Assembly (NCBI GenBank): GCA_028565635.1
Contig: JAOXYB010014122.1
Span: 1 to 19,747, forward strand
Reading direction: 5' to 3'
Origin: Phoronis ovalis
Taxonomy: Eukaryota; Phoronida; Phoronidae
Length of the DNA: 19,747 nt
This document shows, in pieces, positions 1-10,346 of this stretch. A model generated the notes under the pieces. That model did no database searches, was not told where the DNA came from, and saw only the letters and a program-made list of their open reading frames with translations. Both the position numbers and the translations under genes were made by a program. Within the stretch, counting starts at the first letter, position 1; each line of letters starts with the position of its first letter.

Positions 1-17
1 ATAGTGTGACTTTGAAT

Positions 18-45
18 GACAGTACCCCCCCAGGGGAAGAAGGCA
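18..45. repeat. Right-hand terminus of a G-rich-ended repeat element, cut by the window edge
   Basis: The text cagtacccccccagggga reads in reverse complement as a G-run followed by TACTGTCA. This matches the start of the elements at 9650 (ggggtacttcac) and 15127 (ggggggtacttgac). It is therefore probably the right end of another member of the same family, with its body to the left of the window. Only the tip is visible, so the assignment rests on the G-run plus TACT signature. Confidence 0.35.
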
Positions 46-2037
46 GAAAGAAAAAGAAACCACACTTAGAGCACTAGGCAATGGACAACTCAGATGAAAA
101 AGGGGGCAAAAAGATATAAGATTTTTTAAATATAATCGTGAAAAGGGTACACAATCCTGAGGTTGCTTGAAGAAACAGATTTTACAAATCAACACCCTTA
201 GAAATCACTCATAGCAGGTGAAAACAACTGTTACCACCTGCTTAGCAGCCAGAAAAGACACATGCAAGCATCTTGTTTATTACAATTTTATGGGCCACAA
301 AACATCATTCCACATCATTATTTGCTAATTCTCATCAGTTTATTGTCATATTGACTCAGACATCTTACTGTTTCTACGTAATATTATATTGCTTTTTTAT
401 TAGGAATAAATTTGAAGTATGGGCATTGTCTGCTACACAATATAAAAGTTTTTTTGTTTTCTTATCAGTTTAAAAAAAATCTTGTTGAAGGTTTTGCTCA
501 AGGGTGGCTAATGATATGGTTCTGCCATAATGCAGATCTGCTATCTTAAATTGTGGAAACACTGCTGTTGTTTAATAGATACCAAACAAATAAATGTTAA
601 AGCCCAATTATATTTAAATTTGTTTTAAATACCCTGTCTCTTTGATGAAGATATCTAGCAGGTTTATGAACCTTGAACAGATTGATTATGTCATGAGGTT
701 AACATGTTATGATATGGCAGTTTTTTACTCCAATAAATTATTTCTAGCTACAAATAGATATATATTTAAAACATGAATTTTATTACACCTAGATCTGGAG
801 GGATGTGGATCAAAATATTATTAAACATAAATAAAATTGTTAATATATTCAATATATATCAATATTCAATCAGTAAGAGGTAAATTTGTCAACATTAATG
901 AAAATATACTATTAAATAACTCAAGCAATGTCTAAAAGTGACCCCAGTCTACAGCAAGTAAAAGCACAAGCTGAAACCACAATTGGAAAATTTAACAGAT
1001 TTTAATTTCTATCACTTAAAACCCAAACTAAAACTATTATGCAATTATTACATACTTTTTTTTGTATATTTTTCTAATGTAAGATATATTTAATTCATTT
1101 CAGAATGCATATTTGTGTTATATCATTTGTTATAATGTCTATAATGGGAGTGCATGTTTGTCATACTGGTTGTTATAGGTGATAATGGCTTTTTTAACAG
1201 GCATATGCTTGGTGAAGAGATTTGCACTGAGCACCATAGTGGTGTACAGATTTTGCACTTACATTTTACTAACAGTAACTAAAAAGCACTTTTTTGAGAA
1301 AGTTTGTGTAGTAAAGTCGAGTTCCACTGTGACAACTGTAAAGAGTATTAGGTAGCTTTAAAATGGTGCTTTTGTCAATGTTATATTGTAAATAGAAATA
1401 CATATACCATTTATTCAATTGAATCATTAGTTGTACAAGGATTGTATGGATTATGGATTTTGAGGTAGATCAAAAAGGATGGATTCTAAAAATTAATAAG
1501 TGACTGAGATGTCTGAACTTCTGAGCAGAATCTTAAATGACCTCAAGAGTAGATACTTCAGAAAACAAAATGATGGGTGGTGGCACTTGATTGCAGAATT
1601 TTGTACTATTGGTTTTAAAACAGATTTTGCTGTTAAAAAACAGCTTTTTCCTTGTGGCTGTGAATCACATTGCTTGTGTGGAGTGTATATTTAAGGCAAT
1701 TCTTGCCAGGCTTGTTATGTGATAGCAGGTTTATCATCCACTTAATCTTAATGCCATATGTCACTTTGCTGTTAATGTCCCATAAGGGTTTAGATGAAAA
1801 TTGTTTTGGTATGGTTTACATTACAGTTTCTTCTAAGTGCATTAATTACATCTATACAAGTTCCTCCCAACATTTTGCTTTTTTCAAATACCTATGAGCA
1901 TAAATCTTTAAATAATTTTTGATATGTGTACAAAAGATGTGAAAAGTGAGTATAGATAGGCTAAAATGTTTTAACATACTAACATTATATGCCCTTATTT
2001 GGTAAATACAAAATTTTATATTTTTGAAATTTTGCAG
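46..2037. other. AT-rich non-coding stretch
   Basis: No exon with convincing splice sites was found on either strand. Short open frames occur (for example 1500-1694) but lack good flanking signals and have the AT-driven composition of random frames. CpG is very rare (two in the first 600 bases), as expected for DNA with a history of germline methylation. The stretch may be intergenic or an intron of an unseen gene. Confidence 0.6.
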
Positions 2038-2223
2038 ATACGAGACCTCTTACAGCTACAAGCTTCTGAAATAAAAATAACTTTTGATATTCAGTGTCAA
2101 CACCTTCATGCAAGTGAAGCTAGAATGGTGATTAAAATTGTCCCAACATTAATTACCATTACAACAGACAGATTGCAACAACCCATGTTTCCTACAAGAC
2201 TGATAACACAATGTATTCATTAG
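2038..2223 (+). other. Coding-like block, possible terminal exon or decayed coding fragment
   Basis: A fair splice acceptor (tttttgaaattttgcag) ends at 2037. It is followed by 61 open codons and TAG at 2221-2223. The translation starts IRDLLQLQASEIKITFDIQC and ends FPTRLITQCIH. It is mixed in composition, with charged and polar residues rather than the Phe/Leu/Lys-rich pattern of random AT frames. One of the other frames closes within about ten codons of the acceptor. No family was recognised, no upstream exon was found, and no poly(A) signal stands close behind. It could be a last exon, a fragment of a retro-copy, or chance. Confidence 0.17.
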
Positions 2224-3194
2224 ATAGTAAATTTAAACTTGACAAACAAATGTTAAAAGGCAGAAACCTAAGCAAAGCTGAAAATGAGGAATTTCATGGT
2301 TTATGGCATTGTGACATATGGCAGAGAATAGAGATAAGTGTAGTATAAAATGTTCTAGCAACCAACCAGAACATTGACACCTCTGGCTAAACATGAATTA
2401 AATTGTAAACTAGTTCTAACAATCATCGGTTAATTCTACTGTCTTTGGTGTTGTATTAAATTGATTGTCAATCAAGGCAATATATGGGGATCTGCTGGAA
2501 AGGTGCCCCTCCCCCAAAGTATATTGGCTGTTAGTGATTGCTCCCTTAAGACTGACAGGCAATGACTTTTCCACTGACTGTCAGTGATTTTGCCAATTAG
2601 GTATATTGATGGTTAATGTTTTTGATGTTTTGGGTTTGGTATACTGACACTTGGCTTTTTCTAAAATTCTATTATACTGTTACCAGCGTTACTTGCTTCA
2701 TATTGCTTCAGAATAAGGTACAGCTCATAAAATCAATTTTTAAATGTTCATGTTTAAAGAAAACAACAAACAGCAGCCAAATGGGAACATTAAATGAACT
2801 TACTTGATTTGCAAGATTACTGATTGTTTTCTCTGTTCATTAAACACCCCATGGTTGGCCAATCAAGAAGGCTGTGACATTACCCAAACGTAACTTAAAC
2901 TATATCATTGAGTTAGTATGCTGACTAACAAGTTTTTCAGTTAACTATTTATGATTGTAGTAGTAGTATCAACAGGTTTTCAGCCATCGGTATATTCATC
3001 GTCAGGCTGAAAGGGAGTGAATGTTCCAGCAGATCCAACCTATTGCAAATCATATCCCATTCTGTTTTTATAACCTACATGTATCTGATGTACTGAAGAA
3101 AAACAGAAATGTTTTCAGGAAAAACTTTCTATGTACTTATAATCATCATAATGTATCCTGGGAAGGGGTAGTTAAATATATTTTTATGAATACA
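2224..3194. other. Non-coding stretch with a small hairpin and a GTA microsatellite
   Basis: No exon was found. A perfect 8-base inverted repeat (ACTGACAG at 2551-2558, CTGTCAGT at 2578-2585) encloses a 19-base loop. A short gtagtagtagta run lies near 2957-2970. Neither is long enough to name as a functional element. Confidence 0.5.
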
Positions 3195-3275
3195 CGGATG
3201 TGCTAGATAAATGGGTCCACTTTATCATAAGAAATCCTCTAAAATGGGTCCTCTTTTCTCAAAAAATCCATAAAG
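3195..3275. repeat. Two-unit tandem repeat, about 32 bases per unit
   Basis: ATGGGTCC recurs at 3211 and 3243. Each copy is followed by an AT-rich tail that ends in AAATCC or a similar word. The unit length and the ggatgtg word just before it (3196-3202) resemble the internal tandem units and the subterminal ggatgtg of the elements at 9650 and 15127. It is probably a relic of the same family, without recognisable ends. Confidence 0.4.
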
Positions 3276-3821
3276 ATTCAATCCCAGTAAGTCCCGTATT
3301 TGGAGGCAAACCTTAATTCACTAATATCTAATTCAATAGTAAGAAACAAACATTAGTTGTAACTGGAGGTGCTACCTAGTGTTAGTTATGTGTATTACTT
3401 GCTAAAGTTTTGCACTTGAGTGTTATCTATCAGTGTCTGAAATACAGTTTACTAGCAGATCTGGATCTGCTACTCAGTACTGTCAAGAAACTATGTAAAA
3501 GATTGCTATAGTAATTGAATTTAATGTAAGGCATGTGTGAGCTATTGCTGTAATCTTGTAAAATTTCCACAACTACTGATATTTTTAAATTAATAGATGC
3601 CAACATTGCAGATATTGTCTGCCACCCAAAGATTAAAACCTCTTAGAAAATGACAGCCACTGGAGATCTTTTTTAATATATGGACCATTTACAAGTAAAT
3701 TGTTTTTGTTCTCCAAGAATACACTTTGTCTATTACAATTTATGCACATGACAGCCTGACATATTTATAACTCATGTATACTCATATGTACTAAGCAAGT
3801 ACAGGAAGTAAGATGCCCAAG
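3276..3821. other. Non-coding stretch, nothing recognised
   Basis: AT-rich sequence with no splice-bounded open frame on either strand and no repeat structure visible by eye. Confidence 0.5.
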
Positions 3822-4272
3822 CCTAGGAGGAGGAGGGGTGGGGTTGACAGTGAGAATAATTGGGTATTTTTGTTTGTTTTAAAGGGTAAAAACAATAACC
3901 CATATTTGGGACCTACAAGCTCGAAATCCATACCGTTTATGCCTATGGGGCCTATAGCTCAAGTTCATGGGATCGTTTTATCTTGTATTCACAATAAACG
4001 GATTGGAAAAACCATATTTTAGGGTGTTTTTATTTTCAAAACAAATGAACATCTGAAAACTGTATCATATCTTATTTCATTTTGGGACCATGTGGTAAAA
4101 ACACGCCCTTTTATTATTTCAGGGCCAAGTTTTTGTTTCTGCAAAATTACTGAGTTAAAATTATACCCTTTTCAGAGTTCTCTAGGTGCCTGGTAAAACT
4201 GCTGAAAAATATACCCCTAATGAACATTACATGCATACCCAACTAATATTCTGACTGTCACCTCCCCCTGGG
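3822..4272. mobile_element. Miniature inverted-repeat transposable element (MITE-like), about 450 bp
   Basis: The left end (3822-3870) and the reverse complement of the right end (4230-4272) align over about 40 bases. Both have CC(T/C)AGG, a G-rich run, GACAGT, AGAATA and then TTGGGTAT. A second inverted pair lies inside: agggtgtttttatttt near 4021-4036 against the reverse complement of gtaaaaacacgccctt near 4096-4111. There is no transposase frame; the longest frame inside is 69 codons. Terminal inverted repeats without coding capacity are typical of MITEs mobilised in trans by a related DNA transposon. No clear target-site duplication was seen, so the exact ends may be off by several bases. 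Confidence 0.6.
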
Positions 4273-6589
4273 TATCAGTGTCCAGATTGAACTTTGTATA
4301 GTAATCAAAGTTATTCCTCCAATTTGTCAAAATTGATTGAAATATTGTAGCATATTCCAACTGTTTTTTGAAAACATAAATAATACAGAAATAGTACAAC
4401 TTACATGCTATCCCGCCCAAGAAACAGTATGTTCTCCTTTTCACTGATTTAATAAGTAATCTAGTTTGTACATCTATTGATTGATCTGATGATTAAAAAA
4501 AACTGGCATGTCAAAAGTTTCTTTGAATGTCATTGTCTTAATCTGCTGTCCTGTTTTTAGTTTGGATCCACAAAAATATTCTTCCATTCGGGGCATCTAC
4601 ATTTAGCCTTAGTGCACAAACAATGTACACATTTTTAAGCATACATGTTTTGACTAACATGAAAATATCAATGGCCCTGCAATTTAATGCATCATCTAAG
4701 GCAAAAAAATTAGAGTGAAATTAAGGTTGGCATTCAGCAAGTAAACTTTTGAACAATTCATTCTGTTTATTATGAATTTTAAAAGATAAACTGTTCAATG
4801 CTGGCACCACAACTGTCAAAGATTTCATAATTTATGTTTCTTAGTATTGTACATAAAACTGAAAAGCATGGACACATTGATAATAGAATGCACACAAGTA
4901 TTTAGTACTGTCTGTACCAGCAAAATACTAGTCTAGAATCGAATTAGATGTAAAAGAAAATTTAAGTAAGACCCCCATCAAAGATACTTATTAGTTGCTA
5001 TAACACAGATAGACTATCAACATAGATTGTTGATAAAAATTATTCTATGATGAAATATATTTTGTTCTGTTAAAACCTAAAGTTCTACATGAAACAAATC
5101 AATAGTCAATATCTAATGTCCCTCAAATTGTAAAAATAATTTTAAAATATAAATATAATATAAAACAGAAAGTATATATTTGAAAAGCTGAAATGGGAAG
5201 TTTTTCAGAATTGAAGAAAGAATTTAACTTTTTGAATTAAATTGTGCTATATTCATCCAAAAGTTCATAAATAATTTTTGATATTATTTCAAAAAAAGTT
5301 TCTTGATGAATGTTTTCAGTCTGTAGACTGATTCTTTGACGCCTCATTAGGATTGTTTATCTTCCTCCCTTGGCCCAGCCATAAAAAATGATGTGAGGGC
5401 ACAGTAAAGGGCAAGAACTTGTGGCTGGCCTTACTTTACTTATCAAGCCAACCAATGTTCCTGTTACTTCCTGAAAATCGTATGCTATTTTTAACGTTTC
5501 AGATTAGCTACACAATTTTAGTCTGCTTGTGTGATAGACCTAACAACAGAATTCCAAATTTGAAAGTGTCGGACTGCCATCTTTTTGGAAAGTTAAATTC
5601 TTTATTGCCAATGATAAGCACATTAATTGCTACACATGGACTAATACAATTGGATAATACTGCTCATTTGAATAGCACTTTTATTACTTCTTGCATTGAA
5701 TAAAAGCACACTGTTGTTACTATAGTCTACTGTGGACACTACTTTTTGGGTGTTTTTTCTTGATGTGCAAAAAATTGAAATGGAACTCCAGCACACCATT
5801 CTGTGACTCATATATTACATGTGTGGATAATTGGGCTTCTTACTTAGGGCTGATACCTGCTGGGGGCCAAATTATGAGCTACTTTCAACAAGAACTTTCA
5901 TAAAACAGTACAGACAAAAAAATGAAATTCTGTTAGATCTTATTTATTAATTCTGCCATAATTATTTTTGGCATTTTTACCTCTCAAACTCGAAATTGGA
6001 ATGTTTTGGGAATTTAAGGTAACAATAAAATATCAAACACTTTAAAAAATTATCAAAAAACTAAATTTTCTTTACAGGTGAAAGAATATTTAAGGTAACT
6101 TAAGCAATTGTGGGACTTTGTTATTCTAAGTTCTGAATTTCTCAATGTATTTGTTGCTAACGGCATAAAATTTGTTAATAGTTTTATTTTTTAAGTTTTA
6201 AATTTTTTATTAATAGTTATTATCTACATCAAATTTATTGCTTTATTTTTTTATCAATTGGTTTCAAAACATTTACATTTCAAAGTGTTCAAATAATTCT
6301 AAAAAATAGTATTACAACTATTCTTTGCATACGAATTGGGTGATTTTTTTCTGCAATTTATATTTTCATAAGCAAACTGGTTGCAACTTTTTTTTTATTT
6401 TTCAAAGAATAAGGTAAGAAAACTCAAAAGTATCAACCTAGTGACACATTTAAGGATAGATGTAATATATCAGAAGATCCATTTTTTCAAAAGCATCAGT
6501 CATAAATTTTTGACAAATACAAATTTGGACCCAAAGTAATTCTTTTCTACTGCAAATCTCCACAAGAAGGTATTTTTCCCAAAATCCTG
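4273..6589. other. Long AT-rich non-coding stretch
   Basis: No exon could be supported. The longest open frame is 5419-5703 (94 codons, plus strand). It has an acceptor-like tttttaacgtttcag inside it at about 5501, but no donor and no recognisable protein. A broken inverted repeat, GGCCCAGCCATAA at 5372-5384 against TTGTGGCTGGCC at 5419-5430, could fold into a small hairpin. The part from 5900 to 6420 is especially T-rich. The stretch is probably intergenic DNA upstream of the promoter-like region at 6600. Confidence 0.5.
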
Positions 6590-6778
6590 TATCTGCCTCT
6601 GCAAACTAGTTAACTGCGTAACCTATGCATAATAACTTTGATCTTTGTGTTCCGTTGCTAGAGTGAAAATCAGAAAGGTTATCAATCCACGCATTCTGAT
6701 TGGATGATCCATGTATTGACCGCAGGAGATCATTGAGAAAAAATTAAATGTTAGAAATCGCCCAAGGCAGTAAATAAT
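6590..6778 (+). promoter_or_regulatory. Putative promoter with an inverted CCAAT box
   Basis: CTGATTGG at 6696-6703 is the reverse of CCAATCAG, the core of the NF-Y binding consensus. It lies 76 bases before the ATG at 6779. CpG is locally more frequent (cgtaacc, ttccgttg, cacgcatt, accgcagg, atcgccc) than in the flanking kilobases, as expected for an unmethylated start region. No TATA box stands out. The transcription start is not visible from sequence; the spacing suggests a short 5' leader. Confidence 0.4.
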
Positions 6779-6892
6779 ATGTCGGGCAAAGTTGAAAACT
6801 GTATTAGTAGTGTCTCTGGTTTGTCAAAGATAATTTATAATTTGAAATGGCTGACTGCTGCATCATCTGCTATAGTTTCCACAACTTTCAAG
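6779..6892 (+). CDS. Putative first coding exon, unknown protein (plus-strand gene, exon 1)
   Basis: ATG at 6779 opens 38 codons and ends ACTTTCAAG before a donor gttaaa at 6893, in phase 0. The peptide begins MSGKVENCISSVSGLSKIIY and continues NLKWLTAASSAIVSTTFK. It is Ser-rich and amphipathic with a weakly hydrophobic C-terminal half, and unlike the Phe/Tyr/Lys-rich random frames nearby. It sits 76 bases after a good CCAAT box. The open frame runs on to a stop at 6971-6973, so an unspliced 64-codon reading is also possible. The peptide could be the start of a small membrane or mitochondrial protein, but no family was recognised. The donor has only an average match to consensus. Confidence 0.4.
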
Positions 6893-7424
6893 GTTAAAAA
6901 GTTCTTGTTTGTATACATGTATTTATTGGAATTTTATTTCCATTCATTTACAGATGTCATTCTGTATACTTAATAGTAGACTTTCAGTTAAAGAGACTTA
7001 ACTTTCATTTTCACTTCACACTGTGCAATTAAATCTAAGTTAAAAGGATGAAATTGCAATTTAAATACCTTATTTTAACAAGTTTATTGGTTAGTTTTAT
7101 AATCATAATGTACAGACAATATTTTTTCAACACCATCAAGTAAAGGTTGTTATAACAATCTAATTACTGTGTAATATTTTTTTTCAAATTGAAGACTGTT
7201 TTCTGTTTAACTTGAAAAATGAATATAAGAATACAGCTGAAGGGAATCAGTTAAAGAGTAAAGCCAACAGAGCTTGAAAAGTTTTGTTGAAAAATGTGCT
7301 GGGTTTTATTTTCTAGCAATAATGTTGAGAATTTTGTATGTGTTCTGATGATGTGTTCCAGATATGTGTTTAATCGGGTAGTGACATCTGGTGCTAATAT
7401 TAGCCACGAAGTATGATAGTAACT

Positions 7425-7615
7425 ATACTAAGGTTCCGCTACACTAAGCAGTTCCTTTGAAGGCATTGGAATAGCGAAAGCTTAAAATTTCCAGGGTGCA
7501 TCCATAGTCTGTGTAGGTTCCCTATCATCTAATAGGCTTTAATATGTGCGAAAACAGATAGGGCACGAAATGTTCTTAGAGATCTAAATATGTTTAGCTT
7601 TGTGTAGCTAGGTAT
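7425..7615. repeat. Small element with imperfect terminal inverted repeats, about 190 bp
   Basis: GCTACACTAAGC at 7438-7449 faces GCTTTGTGTAGC at 7597-7608, an inverted match at 11 of 12 bases. Flanking bases extend it weakly (ATACTA on the left, TAGGTAT on the right). The interior differs from its surroundings by having more CpG (agcgaaag, tgcgaaa, gcacgaa). This suggests an inserted MITE-like sequence. No target-site duplication was identified. Confidence 0.35.
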
Positions 7616-9649
7616 TGCTCAAAATCTAATTGGTTTTCGGAAGTCTAATTGAAAACGTTAAAAACTGGAAAGAACAAAGATAAAAATTATCTGATCCCAG
7701 ATATAGATGAGAGTTTGGTAATATTTTTATTTATTGTGGAAATATCTCATTTCCCCATTATAATGGACAAGAGGGAATTAATGGTGTTTCCTCATAAAAG
7801 GACAGATGTGCCATTAAGAATTCATCATGTGATGCCATGGAAATAGGTGTTTCGCTTACAAAATTGTATTTGACCATAATTATATCCTGAAGAGGCGTTT
7901 TGCACTCTAATTCATTGTCATTTCCTTTTGGCACTATCACTTGGCTCATTTTTCGCTCTCTTAGCTTTCTATATTCAGAAATTGAAATCATTCTTTAAAC
8001 ATATGTAGGCCTATATAATTATGTTTTGCACTTTTAACGTAAAAACATGTCTTTTTTACATTTATAGATAAAAATCATTAAAGTACACCAATTTAGGGTG
8101 TAACAAACATCGAAACACTTGTTTCAGAATACAACAAAGTCATTCATTAACTTAATATTGTTCCTATTAGACATCCAAATTTGCTGAATTATGGATTTAT
8201 CGATAAGTTTTAGAATCGACAGTAGTTTTATTTGCCCAATGCTCTGGTATTAGGTTGTGTTTGCTACCACTGTTCAACATGACATGGAGCCACTTGTTCT
8301 ATAGCATTTTCTAAATTTACAGATTTAGGTTATGTTATTTATTATCACAGTTGGTAGTAACAGACTATTGTAATAACATTAAGTAAATATAAGATTGGGG
8401 ACTATACCTAGCATTGGGCATGAGAACTAAGTGACAGATACACACATAATGGATATAATAATACAAATTTTAGAACAATTATGGGGAAAAAAGAAATATT
8501 CTTTAACTACTTGTAGAGTTACAAGAAGTCCACAAGATCTGATAGAAGTGATTTAATTCAAGTGTTACTGAAACAGGAATTGTCACAAAGAGTGTAAAAC
8601 TTTGGGCAGGTACAAACTCAGTCATTACGAGTGGATGTAGCAATATGTATATTATATACCCACCTAGTAATATAATGTTTTGTATCATAAATTCTTATAT
8701 AAATTTTCAACAATTTATTATGAGAAACTTTATTGAGTTTTTTTGATATTTCAAAACTTCATGTTAGGTGACTGACTGATTTACACATTAGAAGAGGTCT
8801 TTGAAGCATATCTTTTCATGAAATCACATTTTTCCATTGTGAAACTTGTCCTAAAAACCAATAGTTGTTTACAAGGAGGCACATGTATTTAGCAGTACCA
8901 TTGGTTAATCGGATGAGACATCGTTAACAGACACGAGAAACAAAGCATTGAAAAACAAAACATCAAAAAATACTTAAAAGTGAAAGTGAGGAGATACCAT
9001 ATCGTCATCAGTTCATTTCCTGTAATTTTAAATTGTTTGGCGGTACCTATCTCTATTGTACTAGTAACAATAGGTAACATCTCTTCTACTGAAATGATTT
9101 TGAAAAAATTATGTTGAAAATCATTTCCTTCAGCTTCGTTTCCTATCATTCTAAGGAAAAAAGCTAACCACTTGAAAAGCTATGTTTTGTTGTGTTATTT
9201 TATTTGCCCTTATGTAGTCTATGACGTTTTTTATGTTTTATTAAAAAAAGATTTCACTAGTCTTCTTGAACTGTTTTCACTAACATATCCTGCTACATGT
9301 TTGTTGTCTGATGTTCTATGTTTCTGGGTAGTTGTTAAATTTGAGTGTTATAATTATACCCTAATTATACCATTTGTTTTGTTATGTTTATGTAAGTGTA
9401 GGTGTTCAAGTTGTCACCTAACTCCCAAGAGTTGAGCTGGAGTCGGGTTGTCCTAAATATTGTAAATGGGTCAAGGTTGACTGTATTATAATATTCCCTG
9501 CATCTTGCATGATTTAAGTTGACCAGTTTCTCACATGATTGTTAGCATCACTTTAGGTCTCATATTGTACCATAAATATACAAAAGGTTTTGTGATTGTT
9601 TTGAGATGTTTATTTGGTCACATTATTGATATTAGTTTAAATTTAGGAG

Positions 9650-9996
9650 CCCAAGGGGTACTTCACAAAATTTTGGGTAGGAGCGTGCGGCACAGGCTTA
9701 AAAACCAGATCCTCTCAACTAATTTTCTCTGCCAAAAAATCGGTTTGCTTAATTTTGCTAAAAAGTCTGCATAATTGGTAAATTTATGTGTATTGGAAAA
9801 CCAGTTTTTTTTAGTCCAAATTAGATCAACTCAGCTTATTTATTAAAAAAAATGGATCATCTCTGCTACTTTGATCAAGAAAACAGATCCTCTGCTAATT
9901 TGATAAAAAAACGGGATCTTCTCTGCTAATTTTGTCTAAAACCGGATTCGCTGCAGTGGCATATCCCTATATAGACGGAATCCTGAGTACCCTGGG
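9650..9996. mobile_element. MITE-like element with internal ~30-base tandem units
   Basis: The left end, CCCAAGGGGTACTTC (9650-9664), faces the reverse complement of the right end, CCCAGGGTACTCAG (9983-9996). Further in, a GTGCGGCAC word on the left faces ATATGCCACTG on the right at equal distance (about 22 bases) from the TAC. The interior, about 9700-9950, is built of degenerate units of about 30 bases with the pattern AAAACNGGATC, then TCTCTGCTAATTTTG, then an A-run; three clear copies lie at 9847-9937. There is no transposase frame. The ends and subterminal spacing match the element at 15127, placing both in one family. Confidence 0.6.
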
Positions 9997-10135
9997 AATC
10001 TGGCCCAAGAATACCACAACCGACACCAACCCATCTACACCCAGTTCGGGTCTAAATTTTAGATCTATCTGGTGTCAGAAAAACAACCCTTATAAAGCAT
10101 TATTCCTATCCACGGGCAATGTCAAAAATAAATAG
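9997..10135. other. Flank of the repeat element, C-rich
   Basis: Just right of the element the sequence is unusually C-rich (accacaaccgacaccaaccc, then acacccagttcggg). It differs from the surrounding AT-rich DNA, so the inserted sequence may extend beyond the inverted repeat. An open frame from 9932 runs through it to 10135, but it starts inside the repeat and is probably not a gene. Confidence 0.3.
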
Positions 10136-10320
10136 CTGTGTAAATTTTAATCTTTCCTAATTTCAAACCCCACAAACTTTAATTTTGTTATTTAAACTCA
10201 TAACATAGAACAATACCAAAACTAGAATCTGTACAAACATTTATCATTAGAAAGCATCCAACAGTAATTATAATTGTATCTAGATGTTTATATAATTCCA
10301 AAACTGTCTTTAAATTTTAG

Positions 10321-10346
10321 TTTAGATTCATGGCTGGTGAAGCATG
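10321..10346 (+). CDS. Putative 26-base micro-exon (plus-strand gene, exon 2)
   Basis: A good acceptor (aaactgtctttaaattttag) ends at 10320. A usable donor (CATG then gtaatt) follows 10346. Read in phase 0 from exon 1 it gives FRFMAGEA plus two bases that finish a Cys codon with the first base of exon 3. It was chosen because it is the only candidate found in the 6 kb interval that links the phase-0 donor of exon 1 to the open frame of exons 3 and 4. A shorter version using the donor gtgaag after 10336 gives a different phase. Such a short exon could easily be chance. Confidence 0.2.

Larger units (their letters stand above)
6893..10320 (+). other. Putative intron 1 of the plus-strand gene, with two repeats inside
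   Basis: This is the interval between the first exon and the next phase-compatible candidate exon. No other exon fits on the plus strand. It holds the small inverted-repeat element at 7425-7615 and the MITE-like element at 9650-9996. Several short open frames (7649-7846 plus, 7758-7991 minus, 8889-9149 minus, 9172-9435 plus) lack splice support and recognisable products. If the gene model is wrong, the interval is simply intergenic. Confidence 0.3.

Noticed and set aside
1500-1694. Open frame containing MSELLSRILNDLKSRYFRKQ
   Set aside because: The beginning looks protein-like, but no donor of GT type follows at the right place and the rest of the frame looks random.
5419-5703. 94-codon plus-strand open frame with an internal acceptor-like site
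   Set aside because: No donor, partner exon or recognisable protein. The first part overlaps a small hairpin. Chance is the simpler explanation.
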